A stretch of 30,099 nucleotides of DNA, from contig LSSN01002791.1 in NCBI GenBank assembly GCA_001970855.1, positions 1 through 30,099 on the forward strand, written 5' to 3'. The notes beneath the pieces were generated by a model that had not been told where the DNA came from, ran no database searches, and saw only the letters and a program-made list of their open reading frames with translations. Positions 1 through 10,200 of this stretch are shown one piece after another (position 1 is the stretch's first letter; each line of letters begins with the position of its first letter). The translations under genes and the position numbers were made by a program. Source of the stretch: Smittium culicis. Its lineage: Eukaryota > Kickxellomycota > Harpellomycetes > Harpellales > Legeriomycetaceae.

Positions 1-456
1 TCAGTACTTTTTGGCTCAAATGTTGCATCATTGTCAACTGTGGATTGCGAAAAACAGACAATGGGCAACAACAGTGCCGATGGAACCATTGAAGTAGATA
101 AAACAAAGATCGGGCAGAATAAAGAAATTTCTAGCTCTGAAGGGTTGAAACTGCTTGAGTTTAAGAGTTTACTGAATGAAACGCCAATCCCACCTAATTT
201 GATTACAACAAAGGCACTATTAGCATTACTCGAGAAATTCCCTGAGCTATTGGCAGCTTTCAATAGCGGTATTACAGGCGAAGATTATGATATTGGCTCT
301 TCAAGTTCGGTTGCAGGCAGCTCCAGTATTGGCGCAGATAGTTCTAATTATATTTTGAACTTGGAAGACAAGGAGTATTTGTGCCTTGAAAATGTATTGA
401 AGAATGTATTTATGTGGCCATTGCTTTTGGGGAGCAGCCTAAATTTTAAAAAGTAG
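1..456 (+). CDS. 3' end of an unidentified gene (partial)
   Basis: An open frame runs from the first base of the window to a TAG at 454-456, giving about 151 residues. The start lies outside the window; there is no convincing in-frame ATG before position 61, so this is a C-terminal piece. The segment has a hydrophilic N-terminal part, a leucine-rich amphipathic helix around the motif ALLALLEKFPELLAAFNSG, and then a low-complexity Ser/Gly/Ala linker. It ends in a short helical tail finishing in NFKK. Base composition is clearly less AT-rich than the DNA that follows, which supports real coding. I do not recognise the family. A GT at about 412 could in principle be a splice donor, but no convincing downstream exon is seen, so I take the TAG as the true end. 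Confidence 0.65.
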   Translation, partial: SVLFGSNVASLSTVDCEKQTMGNNSADGTIEVDKTKIGQNKEISSSEGLKLLEFKSLLNETPIPPNLITTKALLALLEKFPELLAAFNSGITGEDYDIGSSSSVAGSSSIGADSSNYILNLEDKEYLCLENVLKNVFMWPLLLGSSLNFKK

Positions 457-1122
457 TAGTCTATATTTTATCTAGTTCATTTTATTTTATTTTTTATAGC
501 CTTTTATTTTTGAGGATTCATATTTTTATTTAATCCTTTTTACTTCATACTAGGTCATTTACAAGTAACTTTGAACTTTATTACTAATTTATTAAATTAA
601 AAATATACTAATATTCTTTCTATTTGTTTTTTATGGGTTTTTATGGGTTTTTATTGTTATTACTTGGCGATACACTAAGGTATATCTTGCGCTGGAAAAA
701 CGTTATTACAAGTAATTACATATATTGTGGCAATTTGTGTTGATAGACTAAGAAAATTTCAATAATTGAAATGTGACAAAAATGGCAGACCTATTAGCTG
801 TTTATCACATGGAGAAATTTTTTTAAGACAATTTATTGGTTAAGTGTATGGAAGTAGCCACTTATTTCGATAATTCTTCTTTTACTTTTTTTTTATAGCT
901 ACAAATCCCTATGCTTTAATAAATTATAAATTAACTGCCTATAAATTATTTCTTGCAAAATTGTCAGCTTTTTGCTCCCTTTTACTCTTAGCTCTACAAT
1001 CCTTTTTCTTTCTCTATATTTTGTATTACTTTTACCTTTTTTTTTTAAAAAACCCTCAATATTTCATTTTTAATATCCTTATTTATTATAAGTCGACAAA
1101 CTTTTATAGATATATAATCAGA
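457..1122. other. Intergenic, AT-rich; 3' flank and VTI1 upstream region
   Basis: No coding frame with gene-like composition is seen. The stretch contains a short tandem duplication of TTTTTATGGG around 627-650 and T-rich pyrimidine tracts around 960-1060, just ahead of the VTI1 start. The open frame at 961-1245 that crosses the VTI1 start is a chance frame and is not supported. Confidence 0.6.
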
Positions 1123-2267
1123 ATGAGTCTATTCCAAAGCTACGAAAACGAGTTTTTGCTAATATCCGAAAACCTGGTGGAAAAACTCGACAGGTGCGCC
1201 GGAAACATTACCTCAGGTATCTCGCTTTTTTTTTTTTTAATTTAATTTAATTTTACTCTTGCTCTTTTCTGCAAAAAAAAAAATAATAATAATAATAATA
1301 AAGTTTCTTATAACGGATTTTTTTTTCCTCTTAATAACGTCTATTTAAATTACGATTTTAAAAAAAACAAAAAATCAAAATGATAAAGAGCAGAGACGTA
1401 GTATAGTGAAAGATGCTCAAAGTGAGCTTGATGAGGCCATCGAAATAGTCGGGCAAATGGAGCTCGAGCTGCTTAACGTATCGGGCCCAGAGAAATCGCT
1501 AGCAGGACCAAAAGTCAAAAAGTACAAGTCTCAGCTAAATGTTCTGAAACGAAAGATGCAAGAGCAAAAAAGCGGTCTATCAAACATGTCCGGCGACAGA
1601 GCCGAGTTGTTCGGCAGTACGAACATGGCGATTGGTAACTTCAATAACGATGAAATCGGAAATTACGACCAACGTACAAGACTGCTCCAGGGAACTGCTG
1701 CGCTCGAACAGAGCAGCAGGAAATTGCAAGATAGCCATAGAATAGCTATAGAAACTGGTTCGTTTCTTCTGAATATATTCTTAGCTTTCTGCAAATATAC
1801 TAATTTACCATTCACTTTTTTATTATTACATAGAGGCGATTGGTGCCAATATTTTGAATGACTTGAGAACCCAACGCGAGCAAATCCTACACACCAGAGA
1901 ATCTGTATAAACCTTACAATAATAAATTGTTTGTTTTGATTTACTAGTAACTTAACAATCGCTTTTATTTTCCTTTCTTAGCTGATGCAAGCCGACGCAC
2001 ACATTGATAGTTCACAAAGAACATTGAAAGCTATGGCTCAAAGGTTTTTCACTTTTAGATAACTTTTTCTATATTTTGTTTAAATATTAACTGTACCACC
2101 AATTTACTAAAAAAGAATCCAGAAATGGCTTATTTCCAAATAAACTTATTTACAAGATATTTGCTTGTTAATTTAGAATGGCAGCTAATAAGCTAATAGC
2201 GTATGGCGCAGCTCTTGTAGTTATAGCATTTGTAATCTTGGCTTTATATATCAAATTGTCTAGATAA
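1123..2267 (+). CDS. VTI1: Vti1-type Qb-SNARE, five exons
   Basis: Coding exons are 1123-1216, 1389-1757, 1834-1904, 1982-2043 and 2177-2267, totalling 687 nt (228 residues); yeast Vti1 has 217. All introns have GT donors and AG acceptors, and phases match across each junction. The N-terminal Habc-like region begins MSLFQSYENEF and aligns with the FEGYEQDF start of VTI1A. The SNARE motif lies at roughly residues 150-200, with the segment LNDLRTQREQI carrying the zero-layer Gln at about Q168. Exon 5 encodes a C-terminal membrane anchor (LIAYGAALVVIAFVILALYI) ending in KLSR. In the family this protein is a t-SNARE for Golgi, endosome and vacuole fusion, anchored with its bulk in the cytosol. 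Exon 2 was started at 1389 because only that acceptor keeps phase and preserves family spacing; it uses AAG rather than TAG/CAG. The gene converges with the minus-strand TXNDC9 homologue, leaving 94 bp between stops. Confidence 0.95.
1282..1300. repeat. AAT trinucleotide microsatellite
   Basis: About six AAT units follow an A-run inside intron 1 of VTI1. It is likely to vary in length between isolates but should not affect the coding sequence. Confidence 0.8.
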
Positions 2268-2361
2268 AGATAGTTTTTTTCTTTGTATTATCAATTATAA
2301 AACATATAATATCTATCTATTAACGCGAACACAATAAATTTAGTTTTTTTATTCTTCAATA

Positions 2362-3080
2362 TCATTCCTTGGTTGCTTTTAGAATCCAGTTTTTTAGTTG
2401 TTGAGTCGTAAAGTTTACAGTATTTCCTAAATCGTCAAATCCATCAAGTCTAAATAAAAATATACACAAGGAATTGTAGTCGCCTTAGTTAGTATTATTA
2501 ATTAAAATTAGCTACTAAATAAATAAAATTAAATGTACCTATCAATAGACTTGGCATCTTTGTAGAATATTAAACAGGGTAGCACTTTTATAGACAATTT
2601 TTTCACCAGAAATGGTGTATTATTTACATTAGCTTTAACAAACCTAATCCCTAAAAATTCAGTTGCCAGCTCAGTGAAATGTGAATGAACTATGCTGCAC
2701 GAACTAAACTGTGGTAAATAAAAATGAACAATTATTAAGCTGGTTCTGGTTATCGTTGTCATTAAGTCCTTCTCATGTAATATTTCCGAATACTCTCCAT
2801 AACCTTTCGCTTTTCTCTCGGCAACGATATCAAATCTGTTAAATTCAAAAAAAAAAATAGTTTTCATTAACGACTATAGTTTAAATAAATTATTTATCAG
2901 TATTCCAAACTGAGCTTATATGCAGAATGTGTAAAATTATGAGTGTACTAACTGTTGCTTTAATTCGATTTTTCTCTGTAAGAGCAAGCGCTCTAGCTCC
3001 TCATCCTTCTCCAATTGTTCGAACAATTCATCATCGTCGAGATCGCTCTCAAAATTTATAGGCTGCTCGGAATTACTCAT
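2362..3080 (-). CDS. PLP1: TXNDC9/Plp1-type phosducin-like thioredoxin-fold protein, three exons
   Basis: On the minus strand the exons are 3080-2953, 2835-2539 and 2449-2362, totalling 513 nt (170 residues). The first intron has a GTTAGT donor and CAG acceptor; the second has GTACAT and TAG. Phases agree (2 and 2). The N-terminus is an acidic, then basic, helical region (DLDDDELFEQLEKDEELERL). The thioredoxin-like domain follows from about residue 43 and contains KGYGEYSEI, HFYLPQFSSC, RFVKANVNNTPFL and IKVLPCLIFYKD. The last exon gives GFDDLGNTVNFTTQQLKNW. These blocks match human TXNDC9 (GHGEYREI, HFYRDSTFRC, NVEKAPFL, RIKVIPTL, GFTDLGNTDDFTT). The CXXC redox pair is absent and a single Cys remains, as in that family, so a redox enzyme is unlikely. 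Known members assist CCT/TRiC folding of tubulin and actin. The protein is shorter than human (226) or yeast Plp1 (about 230), mainly at the N-terminus. Confidence 0.92.
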
Positions 3081-3412
3081 TTAATATAATGTATATTCAA
3101 TTACTAGAAAATAAGTTAGTTTATGAATCTCAAAATACAAAATTATAAAGCTGATATAAAAAGTTTTCAAAAAATTTAATGATTTTGACTTTAATAAAGC
3201 TATCTGTCCAATAAATTTTCTGTGATTAAATCAATTGCCCAATAATCACTCCCTAAATTCTCGCTTCTTGAAATTATGTATTTTTTTTTGTACTAAAAGC
3301 TTAATTTTTTTGCAATTGAAAATCACTTTTCTTTTTATATTATATTCTAAAGATTTAGACACTTTTACATCGCTGATATATTTTACTTTTTCTTCTTTGT
3401 CAACTATCGAAA
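3081..3412. promoter_or_regulatory. Divergent promoter region (PLP1 homologue / MRP49)
   Basis: These 332 bases separate the two divergently transcribed starts and must hold both upstream regions. The DNA is AT-rich and pyrimidine-rich on the side facing the plus-strand gene. A TATA-like GATATAAAAAG sits at about 3153-3163. I see no defined transcription-factor site. The open frame at 3235-3420 is chance. Confidence 0.5.
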
Positions 3413-3833
3413 ATGTCTAAATATGTCCAATTAGTACAAGCTTTAGAGTCGGGAATCGCCTCTGTAAAATTCGATAAGCCTGTCTCAAAAATAACCCTGA
3501 ATTTCTGCCAAAAGACTCGTGCTCATGGCGCTAGGTCAGTTTCTATCTCCTTTATCGCTTTTAAAAAAATCATTATCATTAAATATAACAATACTTATTA
3601 TTCCACGAACTTATCCAAGGCGCTCTTTTACTTTTTTGATAAATAGACATTTTTGGAGAAAAAATATTCCCCAATTGCAATTCATGAACCCCAACGTTAA
3701 ATTCGACGTCAAATTATCTCAAGAGAAAATTAAACCTTCAATCGAACTCACTCTTCCTTCAGGTCCTAAAACTCTCGATATCACTGGTCTCAGCTCGCAA
3801 GATGTCGTTAAAAAACTCCTATCCAGCTTATAA
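3413..3833 (+). CDS. MRP49: Mitochondrial ribosomal protein mL61 (MRP49)-like, two exons
   Basis: Exons are 3413-3534 and 3647-3833, totalling 309 nt (102 residues). The intron has a GTCAGT donor and TAG acceptor, and the split AG/A codon restores Arg. The protein has the L51/S25/CI-B8 thioredoxin-like layout. A beta strand (SKITLNFCQK) is followed by the helix block GARHFWRKNIPQLQF and NPNVKFDVK, a strand (KPSIELTLPSG), and a C-terminal helix (SSQDVVKKLLSSL). The GAR-x-FWR-x-x-x-P-x-L-x-F-x-NP signature is what I associate with fungal mL61/MRP49, a large-subunit mitoribosomal protein. The fold is shared with NDUFA2 (complex I B8), whose C-terminal helix is also similar, so that remains the main alternative. 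No long presequence is visible, as is usual for these small proteins. Two open frames in the region (3413-3646 and 3519-3833) are intron read-throughs of this gene. Confidence 0.8.
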
Positions 3834-5170
3834 GCTATATGCACCTCCTTTTTTTATATATACTAACTACATCCAGTAATTGATACATGCTCCTTATAAA
3901 ATTTTCCCTTTTTTGAAAAATCATACGTTCTGAATCAATTATTTATTCTGTCCTATATAGCCATTCAAAAAATTATGATCTAGCTTTTATTTATTTCGTA
4001 CCTATTTACTCTAGCCCAGCTAGCTTAATTCTTCATTTCTTCCAAAAAGTATTTTGATCCAATAAATAGTTGACTTTTAATATTTGTTGAAGATTATTTC
4101 GGCTTGTGGGATTTTCTGTATTACTTTTTGCTTCTCACCATCTTAGTTTTTATTTCTAAATCCCATTGGAAAAGTTTATCGAGTAAATTATTCAATACTG
4201 TCAATTATTTTGTATAATTTAGTTTACAAAATAAAATAATAGTAAAAATAATTCCTCTTTATAAAATAATTCACACATCATTAGAATTATGAGTATAGCA
4301 ATAATTAGAATGACGCTTGCATTTGAATTATTTCTGTTCTCTATTCTTGTACTTTCATTAAATTTGTTTCATTATACTTTAGTTAGCACATACATTATGC
4401 TATTACTTTTCATAAGATGAAACTAAACTTAAAGCTCTAACAGATAAAGCGAAGTAATATCATCACGATAAAAGATATTTTATAAACCACAACAACTTTA
4501 CTATTTTCCTTTCATCATTCCTTTTTCAAATATATTCTACTGCATAATTTTTTAAAATTTCTGTACTAAATTCTAGCTATAATTTTTTGGAGAGAATTGA
4601 TATACGTTATCTTATGAATATTTAAAATTTTAAAATCTGTATTTTAAGTACCATCATTTTCAAATAGTGTGACATTTTCCATATTTTAGCCATTCATTAA
4701 CTAATTCGAAAATTTAGTATCGTTTCTAGTTTGATTTTATCTAGTTGGAAATACAAAAAGAGTATCTTGAAAAAAATGCTAAAAAACTGAGGAAATTTTA
4801 AAATTACGAATTTATTTTTTGAAACTGCGTTATACAGGAATTCTATTGAAATATAAACCGATTTGGAAATATAAGACTAATAAAATAATGGAAAATGCTT
4901 TTCATTACTCGCATTGCTTTTCAATGAAAATTTACTCAAAATAAATTAATTTCTGATTCATTGCCTTATTTTCAAACCAAATCTTCATTTTTTAAATAAA
5001 CATGCTATATATTCCTTTAGTTCAGTTATCAGTTTCTTCTAAACAATCTATATAGTGAAATGTACAAATCTTACTTATAATTTCAAAATTAAAAAAATAA
5101 TATCATATCTCAATGTTTATAAGAATATGTTATCTTTTTAATTTGATATACATATCTTTTCTTTTTAAGT
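3834..5170. other. AT-rich intergenic region, no gene seen
   Basis: I find no open frame with gene-like composition, RNA gene or clear repeat. It is the start of a long gene-poor stretch. Confidence 0.6.
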
Positions 5171-5310
5171 CTCAGAGATTTTATTAAGCATAAAATAGAA
5201 ATATACAAAAAAAATATTAAAAAACATTTAATAAAGTTAAAAAAATATTAAAAAGATAAATTATTCAATCGACCTCAAACCGCCGTTCCAATAGCTTTAT
5301 ACCCACTGGG
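5171..5310 (-). repeat. Dispersed repeat end, copy 1
   Basis: From the CTCAGAG at 5171 through the CCCACTGGG at 5302-5310 this stretch resembles 26787-26890. Across the 46-bp block 5265-5310 versus 26845-26890, 34 positions match without gaps. The AT-rich flank, with CTCAGAG then TTTATTAA and TATACAAA, is also shared in the same order, and similarity appears to stop at CTCAGAG in both copies. Read on the minus strand, both blocks encode PVGI-x-LLERR and a TGA at the same place. This looks like the 3' end of a mobile or multi-copy element; the family is not recognised. Confidence 0.7.
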
Positions 5311-5759
5311 AATTCGATCAATGCGGCCAATGAATCAATTAAAATATGTAATAAAAGAGTTTTGGGCACCTTGATGCTGTTCAAAATTTTGAGCTGGAAA
5401 CAGTCAAAATTTTGATCAGCTGTGTCAGCTCAAATCTGATTCAAATATTTTTTAGACTCTCCCCCCAAGGATTTTACCAAATAGACCCAACTGAGCTTCG
5501 TTGAAATTCGAAGGATAGAAAGTTATGTCAGAACTGATCGGGTCGGTACGAGCCGTATGATCGTCGATGATCGGTTATTTAGCCACCAGCTGCAGCTCAG
5601 AAGTTTGTGATCGACGGTATATAAGACGCACACAAGTTGCAGCAGGGGCAAAAATTTTTGAATTTTTGGCAAGGTCAACCTAGTTACCTTTTTTACCGAT
5701 TTTCGACCCTGCCGTCTACTGGTGGATGACAGACCAATTATTTCTTCATTTACAGTCAA
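5265..5759 (-). pseudogene. Decayed coding remnant of an unidentified repeat-borne protein
   Basis: This stretch is markedly richer in G+C than the surrounding DNA and is coding-like on the minus strand only in broken pieces. A frame from 5759 reads STSRRQGRKSVKKVTRLTLP. At a T-run near 5655 the gene-like frame appears to shift to one reading FAPAATCVRLIYRRSQTSEL. That frame crosses one in-frame TAA near 5579 and continues PIIDDHTARTDPISSDITFY and NFNEAQLGLFGKILGGRV. A further frame below about 5430 reads IKVPKTLLLHILIDSLAALI, then EFPVGIKLLERRFEVD, and ends at TGA 5267-5265. The tail is shared with the copy near 26.87 kb. I infer a dead copy of a retroelement or transposon protein of at least 150 residues, but I cannot name the family. 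The intact-looking frames at 5523-5759 (-) and 5722-5958 (+) are not intact genes. Confidence 0.6.
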
Positions 5760-7113
5760 TCATCGTATATATCGACTAGACATTTTTATCTTGAGAGCAG
5801 ATTTTTTTTATCCGCTAGTCGATTCCAGTCACCCATACGACAATATTTTTCGCTTTATTAAATATTTATATAATAAAATAAATTATCTGTATAATGATAA
5901 AATTCCTAATATTGAAGTATTAGTTCCTAAAAGCAAAGATTTTTTTGCAAAAAATTAAGTTTTATTTACGTGGTAAAAAACCTTGAAAAGCTAACAAGTT
6001 CAAAATATTTGAGTAAAATACTATAAACCCTGCAAATAATAAAATATTGTATTATCATATGGTACATTTTTTATTCAGTGGGTCTACTGAATCCTTACTT
6101 AATTTATAGTGATTCAATCTGATTACATAAAAATATAGCAAAATAATCGCTCAAGCAACTTCGTGGTTAATTTATAAATAAAGAGCTTATTATTATTAAA
6201 ATAATTTTTGCAGATATTTTAAATTTAATATCACACTGTATATGGAAGTGATGAGAAAGATGTTAATCAGCCTTATCATTGAGACTTTTATTCGTCAGTG
6301 TAAAGTCTTTTTAGTCTAATTAATCAGTTTTATATAACTATTAAAGTTGCCAGTAATTTTAATTTACAATTATAAAGCTATAATCGATTTAAACAAAATT
6401 AAAATCAGTTACATAATAAAATAGTATGAACTAGAAAGAAAATTTGTTTAAATACAATCATTAATATTTCGCCACAATTAGTTTAAGTTTTATAAACTAC
6501 TATTTAGTATACTAATAAGAAATTACAAATAAAACAATTTGTTTTTTTAGCGAGTGTGCTAATAACATTAGATAAAAAAGAAAAGAAATAGCAACAATAA
6601 TAAAAGCTTTGATTTAACTATTTAAAAGATACAACCAAAATATATTCTAGTCAAAAAACAACATTAAACATAAAAAATAAAGATAAAATGGATTGCATGT
6701 ATTTTTTCCATATATTTAACTACACAGAAAATACCTTGCTTAAAGTTTGTCGATTTTTTTTAGAAAATTAATAATAACGAACTTTAAGCATATTAAAAAT
6801 AAACTTTAAACTCCTAATAAAATTAACAAAATAAAAGGATAATAATAAAATAAAATCTTTCTTTTTTATGCTACTTTTTTACAATTCTAAAATTAAGCTA
6901 CCTTAATCTGAATATTTTTAAACTTTTATTTTACAATTTACTCTAAAAAAACAAAAACAGAATAAAAAAAATTAAATAAAAAAAAGTTTAACCTTTAACT
7001 ATAATTTTAAATATATGTTCAAATATTAACTAGTATTAATTTTTTAACAATTAACGTATAAAACCCCCTATAAACTAAACTTATAAATAAAAAATTAAGT
7101 ATTGCCTATCAAA
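5760..7113. other. AT-rich intergenic region
   Basis: No supported gene. Poly-A and poly-T runs are frequent. Just upstream of the small ORF at 7114, a TATAAAACCCCCTATAA-like stretch (about 7057-7074) could serve as a core promoter, but this is weak. Confidence 0.5.
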
Positions 7114-7242
7114 ATGACGTTTAATCTATTTCATGAAATAGTTACTAAGAAAATTGATTCCATTTATGCCCCTGAATTTGATTCTCACGCTAAAATATCT
7201 ACTGCGAGAACTGAAGACTATGATAAACCTCTAAATAAATAG
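7114..7242 (+). CDS. Possible small ORF, 42 residues
   Basis: An ATG preceded by CAAA opens a 42-codon frame ending in TAG. The product begins MTFNLFHEIVTKKIDSIYAP and ends EDYDKPLNK. It is hydrophilic, with no membrane segment or Cys. Codon choice and composition (GCC, CCT, CAC, GCG, GAC) stand out from the extremely AT-rich DNA on both sides, which is the only reason to list it. It could be a genuine small protein, one exon of a spliced gene, or a fragment of a decayed gene. I do not recognise it. No splice partner was found nearby. Confidence 0.3.
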   Translation: MTFNLFHEIVTKKIDSIYAPEFDSHAKISTARTEDYDKPLNK

Positions 7243-10200
7243 TATATTGTAATACATTCCGTCTATAATAATTATTTTTTAGTCTACATTTATCGTTAAT
7301 ACAAGATTTTTTTGGTATTCATATCAAAAATATTTTTGGTTTTGCCATATTTATTATACTTTAAAAACTATTTCATTGATAGAAATATCTGAAAGCTTGA
7401 ATTTCATTATATAACCATATTTTACCTTATACTAACATGCCACAGCGACTATATAGGTAATCTGAAGCTAAGCCACAACCTGGATATCTTTAAATTTAAA
7501 AAAGAATGTGTTTGATCATCCTTAATATTTTATAATAGTTTTGATCGTTCTTATAAATATTTCATAATAAACGATAAGATATCAGCCGTCCCGAAAAATA
7601 ATCTATATGAAAAATTATTTTCATAAAAAAATTGTCTAAAATCCATTATCAACAAGCATTAAAACATTCTGAATTATTTTTTTTGATAAGCTAATTTGCT
7701 CAATACTTCTATGATATACAAGTATTAACTGTCTCAGTAATAAAGGTATATTGGATGCTTAATTTAAAGCTAAATTCGAGTAAATCGTGAAATTATCAAC
7801 TAAAAGATACTTTTAATGATATTTTCGAGAACTTTTATTTAATCTTTTTGAATCTAAATCTTTATAAATCCTATAAAAATTTAAATATTTGTAAAATTAT
7901 TAAATTTTTTCAAAATGATAACACATATTATAATTTCATATAATTGTAACATGATAGAAATTCACATCCTTAATTATAATTATGATGACAGCAAATATTA
8001 TAAAGTTAGACAGTTTTTTTATAATAATATAATATTACAACTCCGAACTATTTTTTAACAGAAACGCCGCTAATTTTTGCAAATAAAAACCTGAGGAACC
8101 CAATTGAGATGAGTAAAATAATTAGAAATTTTTTCGTTTAAACATATTGCAAAAATTATCAAATGTGTATTTGGGTATGATAAGAGAAAAAACTGATATC
8201 ATAATTATCTTTTCTTCTAGTTTGATTAAGTTGAAACCCCGAAAAAATACAGTTCAATAATATTGTATTAAAAAATTGCGGAAAAAACACGAAATCAATA
8301 TCAACAATTAATGATTGATCTCGGATAGAATTGATGATCAAAAGTTATAATTTTTTTATATCGCAATATATTCGCCTCTTTTCGATAAAAATAAAACATC
8401 ATTTTTTAATACAAATTTTTTTACTGCTATGATCTACACAGTTTTTCTTTTTTTAACCCAGTAATATAGTGTATGTAAAATGAATAGTAAATAATAAGCC
8501 AAAAATACGTTTCTTATTGCCATTTTTTTAATGTTAGAAAGCAATTTATCGTTAAGATAGATTTAATTGGGATCGAAATATATTATTGATTTATTTTTCT
8601 ATAATTAATATTATTAGAGGTATTCTAGTCATTAAAAACTTATGAAATATAATTCTACTTTACAGAGTCATAATTTTAATCTGTTTTCTCGATCATTCTT
8701 ATGATATTCCTAGTCATTCTTGCCGCCTTCGCACATATTTAGTTTTTTAGCAGTTCAAATAGTAATATATATATCATTGACGGTACTAATTTTATAAAAT
8801 CTTATGTAATTTTTATATATAAGTAATACTTTTGGTATTTTAGAGAATTATCTATCTAATTTTAAACTGATAAAGTTCAAAGCTATGGTGATTTTCTATG
8901 TTTCTGAAAAAAAAAAAATTATCTTAATTCCAATTAATAATTTTGAATATCTTATACTAACATCATACCAAATTTTGGTAAATTTAATTAATTTGTGATA
9001 GCATAAAACATTAATACACATAAAATTTTATAATTAATTTGTATTTGGTGACAAAAATATGTTTTTTTGATCATGTGCAGGGACCATTATTGATAATCCA
9101 TTAAAAATTATAAACATAAATTATACTACATGGGAATTTTTAATATAAGAAATAAAAAAAAAATTTTAGCTATCTTATATTCTTTTGGTGTTTATTTTTT
9201 ACTAATTTTAAATTTTTTCGACGTGTATATCCCTCTAGCCCAGATTTTCATCCTTTATAACAATTTATATTCCTTATCTATTAATAGGTATAACGCTGAA
9301 ATATTATTTAACGCATTTAAATAGTATTTAGGTATTTCATAACTGTAGCATAGAATATCAATATTTTTGATGTTGATAATTAATCTAATATATCAGGAGT
9401 ATAAATAGAGAAAAATTGATCTAATTTTGATTTTTAAGTATTGATTTTTAGGTGATAGGGTAGTAATTAAACTAAAATTTACATTTATTAAATTCAAACA
9501 TGTCGCTCACATATAAAAATAAAAAAATTTGATCATTAATCATAGCTCAAAAAAACATTAATGGTGATTAGGTGAAATTATATTTCCTGGGGATTTTTAT
9601 TGGAATTCCTCATCAAATTTATTTATGTTAATCATTTTATTTTGAATTATATTTTTTTAAAAAGAAAGAACAAAATAGCAACTCTGAATAAATCAAATTC
9701 ATTAATTTCATTGAATTTTTCTAAAACAGTGATCTGGATATCGTGAGTAGAATTCTTTTATTCTCAATGAAACCAGAAAACGTTTTTTGTTTATCTAAAA
9801 TCATTTTGTCAATATTGTTAGGGTATTAGCATATCCATTTCATACATATTATTTTTACCAGAGTTTTAAACTAATTTCAATGACTTTATTTTTTCTATTT
9901 TTCTATTTTTCTCTAAAAATCATATTACTCAGAATTCTAATTGATTAAATTCATTCAGAAGACTCTTCAATTGTAAAATATTTATGAAAAATTTAGTCAA
10001 AAAATAATTCTAATCCTCTGTATGTAGTTATAAATATTTCTTAGGTTCAACTATGATATCTGGGGCGGAATACATAAAAGCTGAAATTATACACATTTAA
10101 TGATAATCCTTGTTAAATTGACTTTTTTTTTTCTGGGAAAAAAAAAAATTAAGATATAAAAATTCTTCGATAGTTTCTTTATCAAAAATAAATAATTAAT

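Noticed and set aside
961..1245. 94-codon frame across the VTI1 start
   Set aside because: Its first half is T-rich upstream DNA. The conserved SNARE N-terminus starts at the ATG at 1123 and splices at 1216.
5280..5340. Possible Ty1/copia reverse-transcriptase start (PSGYKAIGT-like text on the minus strand)
   Set aside because: In that frame the copies are not both open. The other frame (PVGI-x-LLERR) is open to a shared stop in both copies with synonymous changes, so the copia reading is likely coincidence.
9130..9324. 64-codon hydrophobic plus-strand frame
   Set aside because: AT-driven Phe/Ile/Leu composition in a region with no other gene signal.
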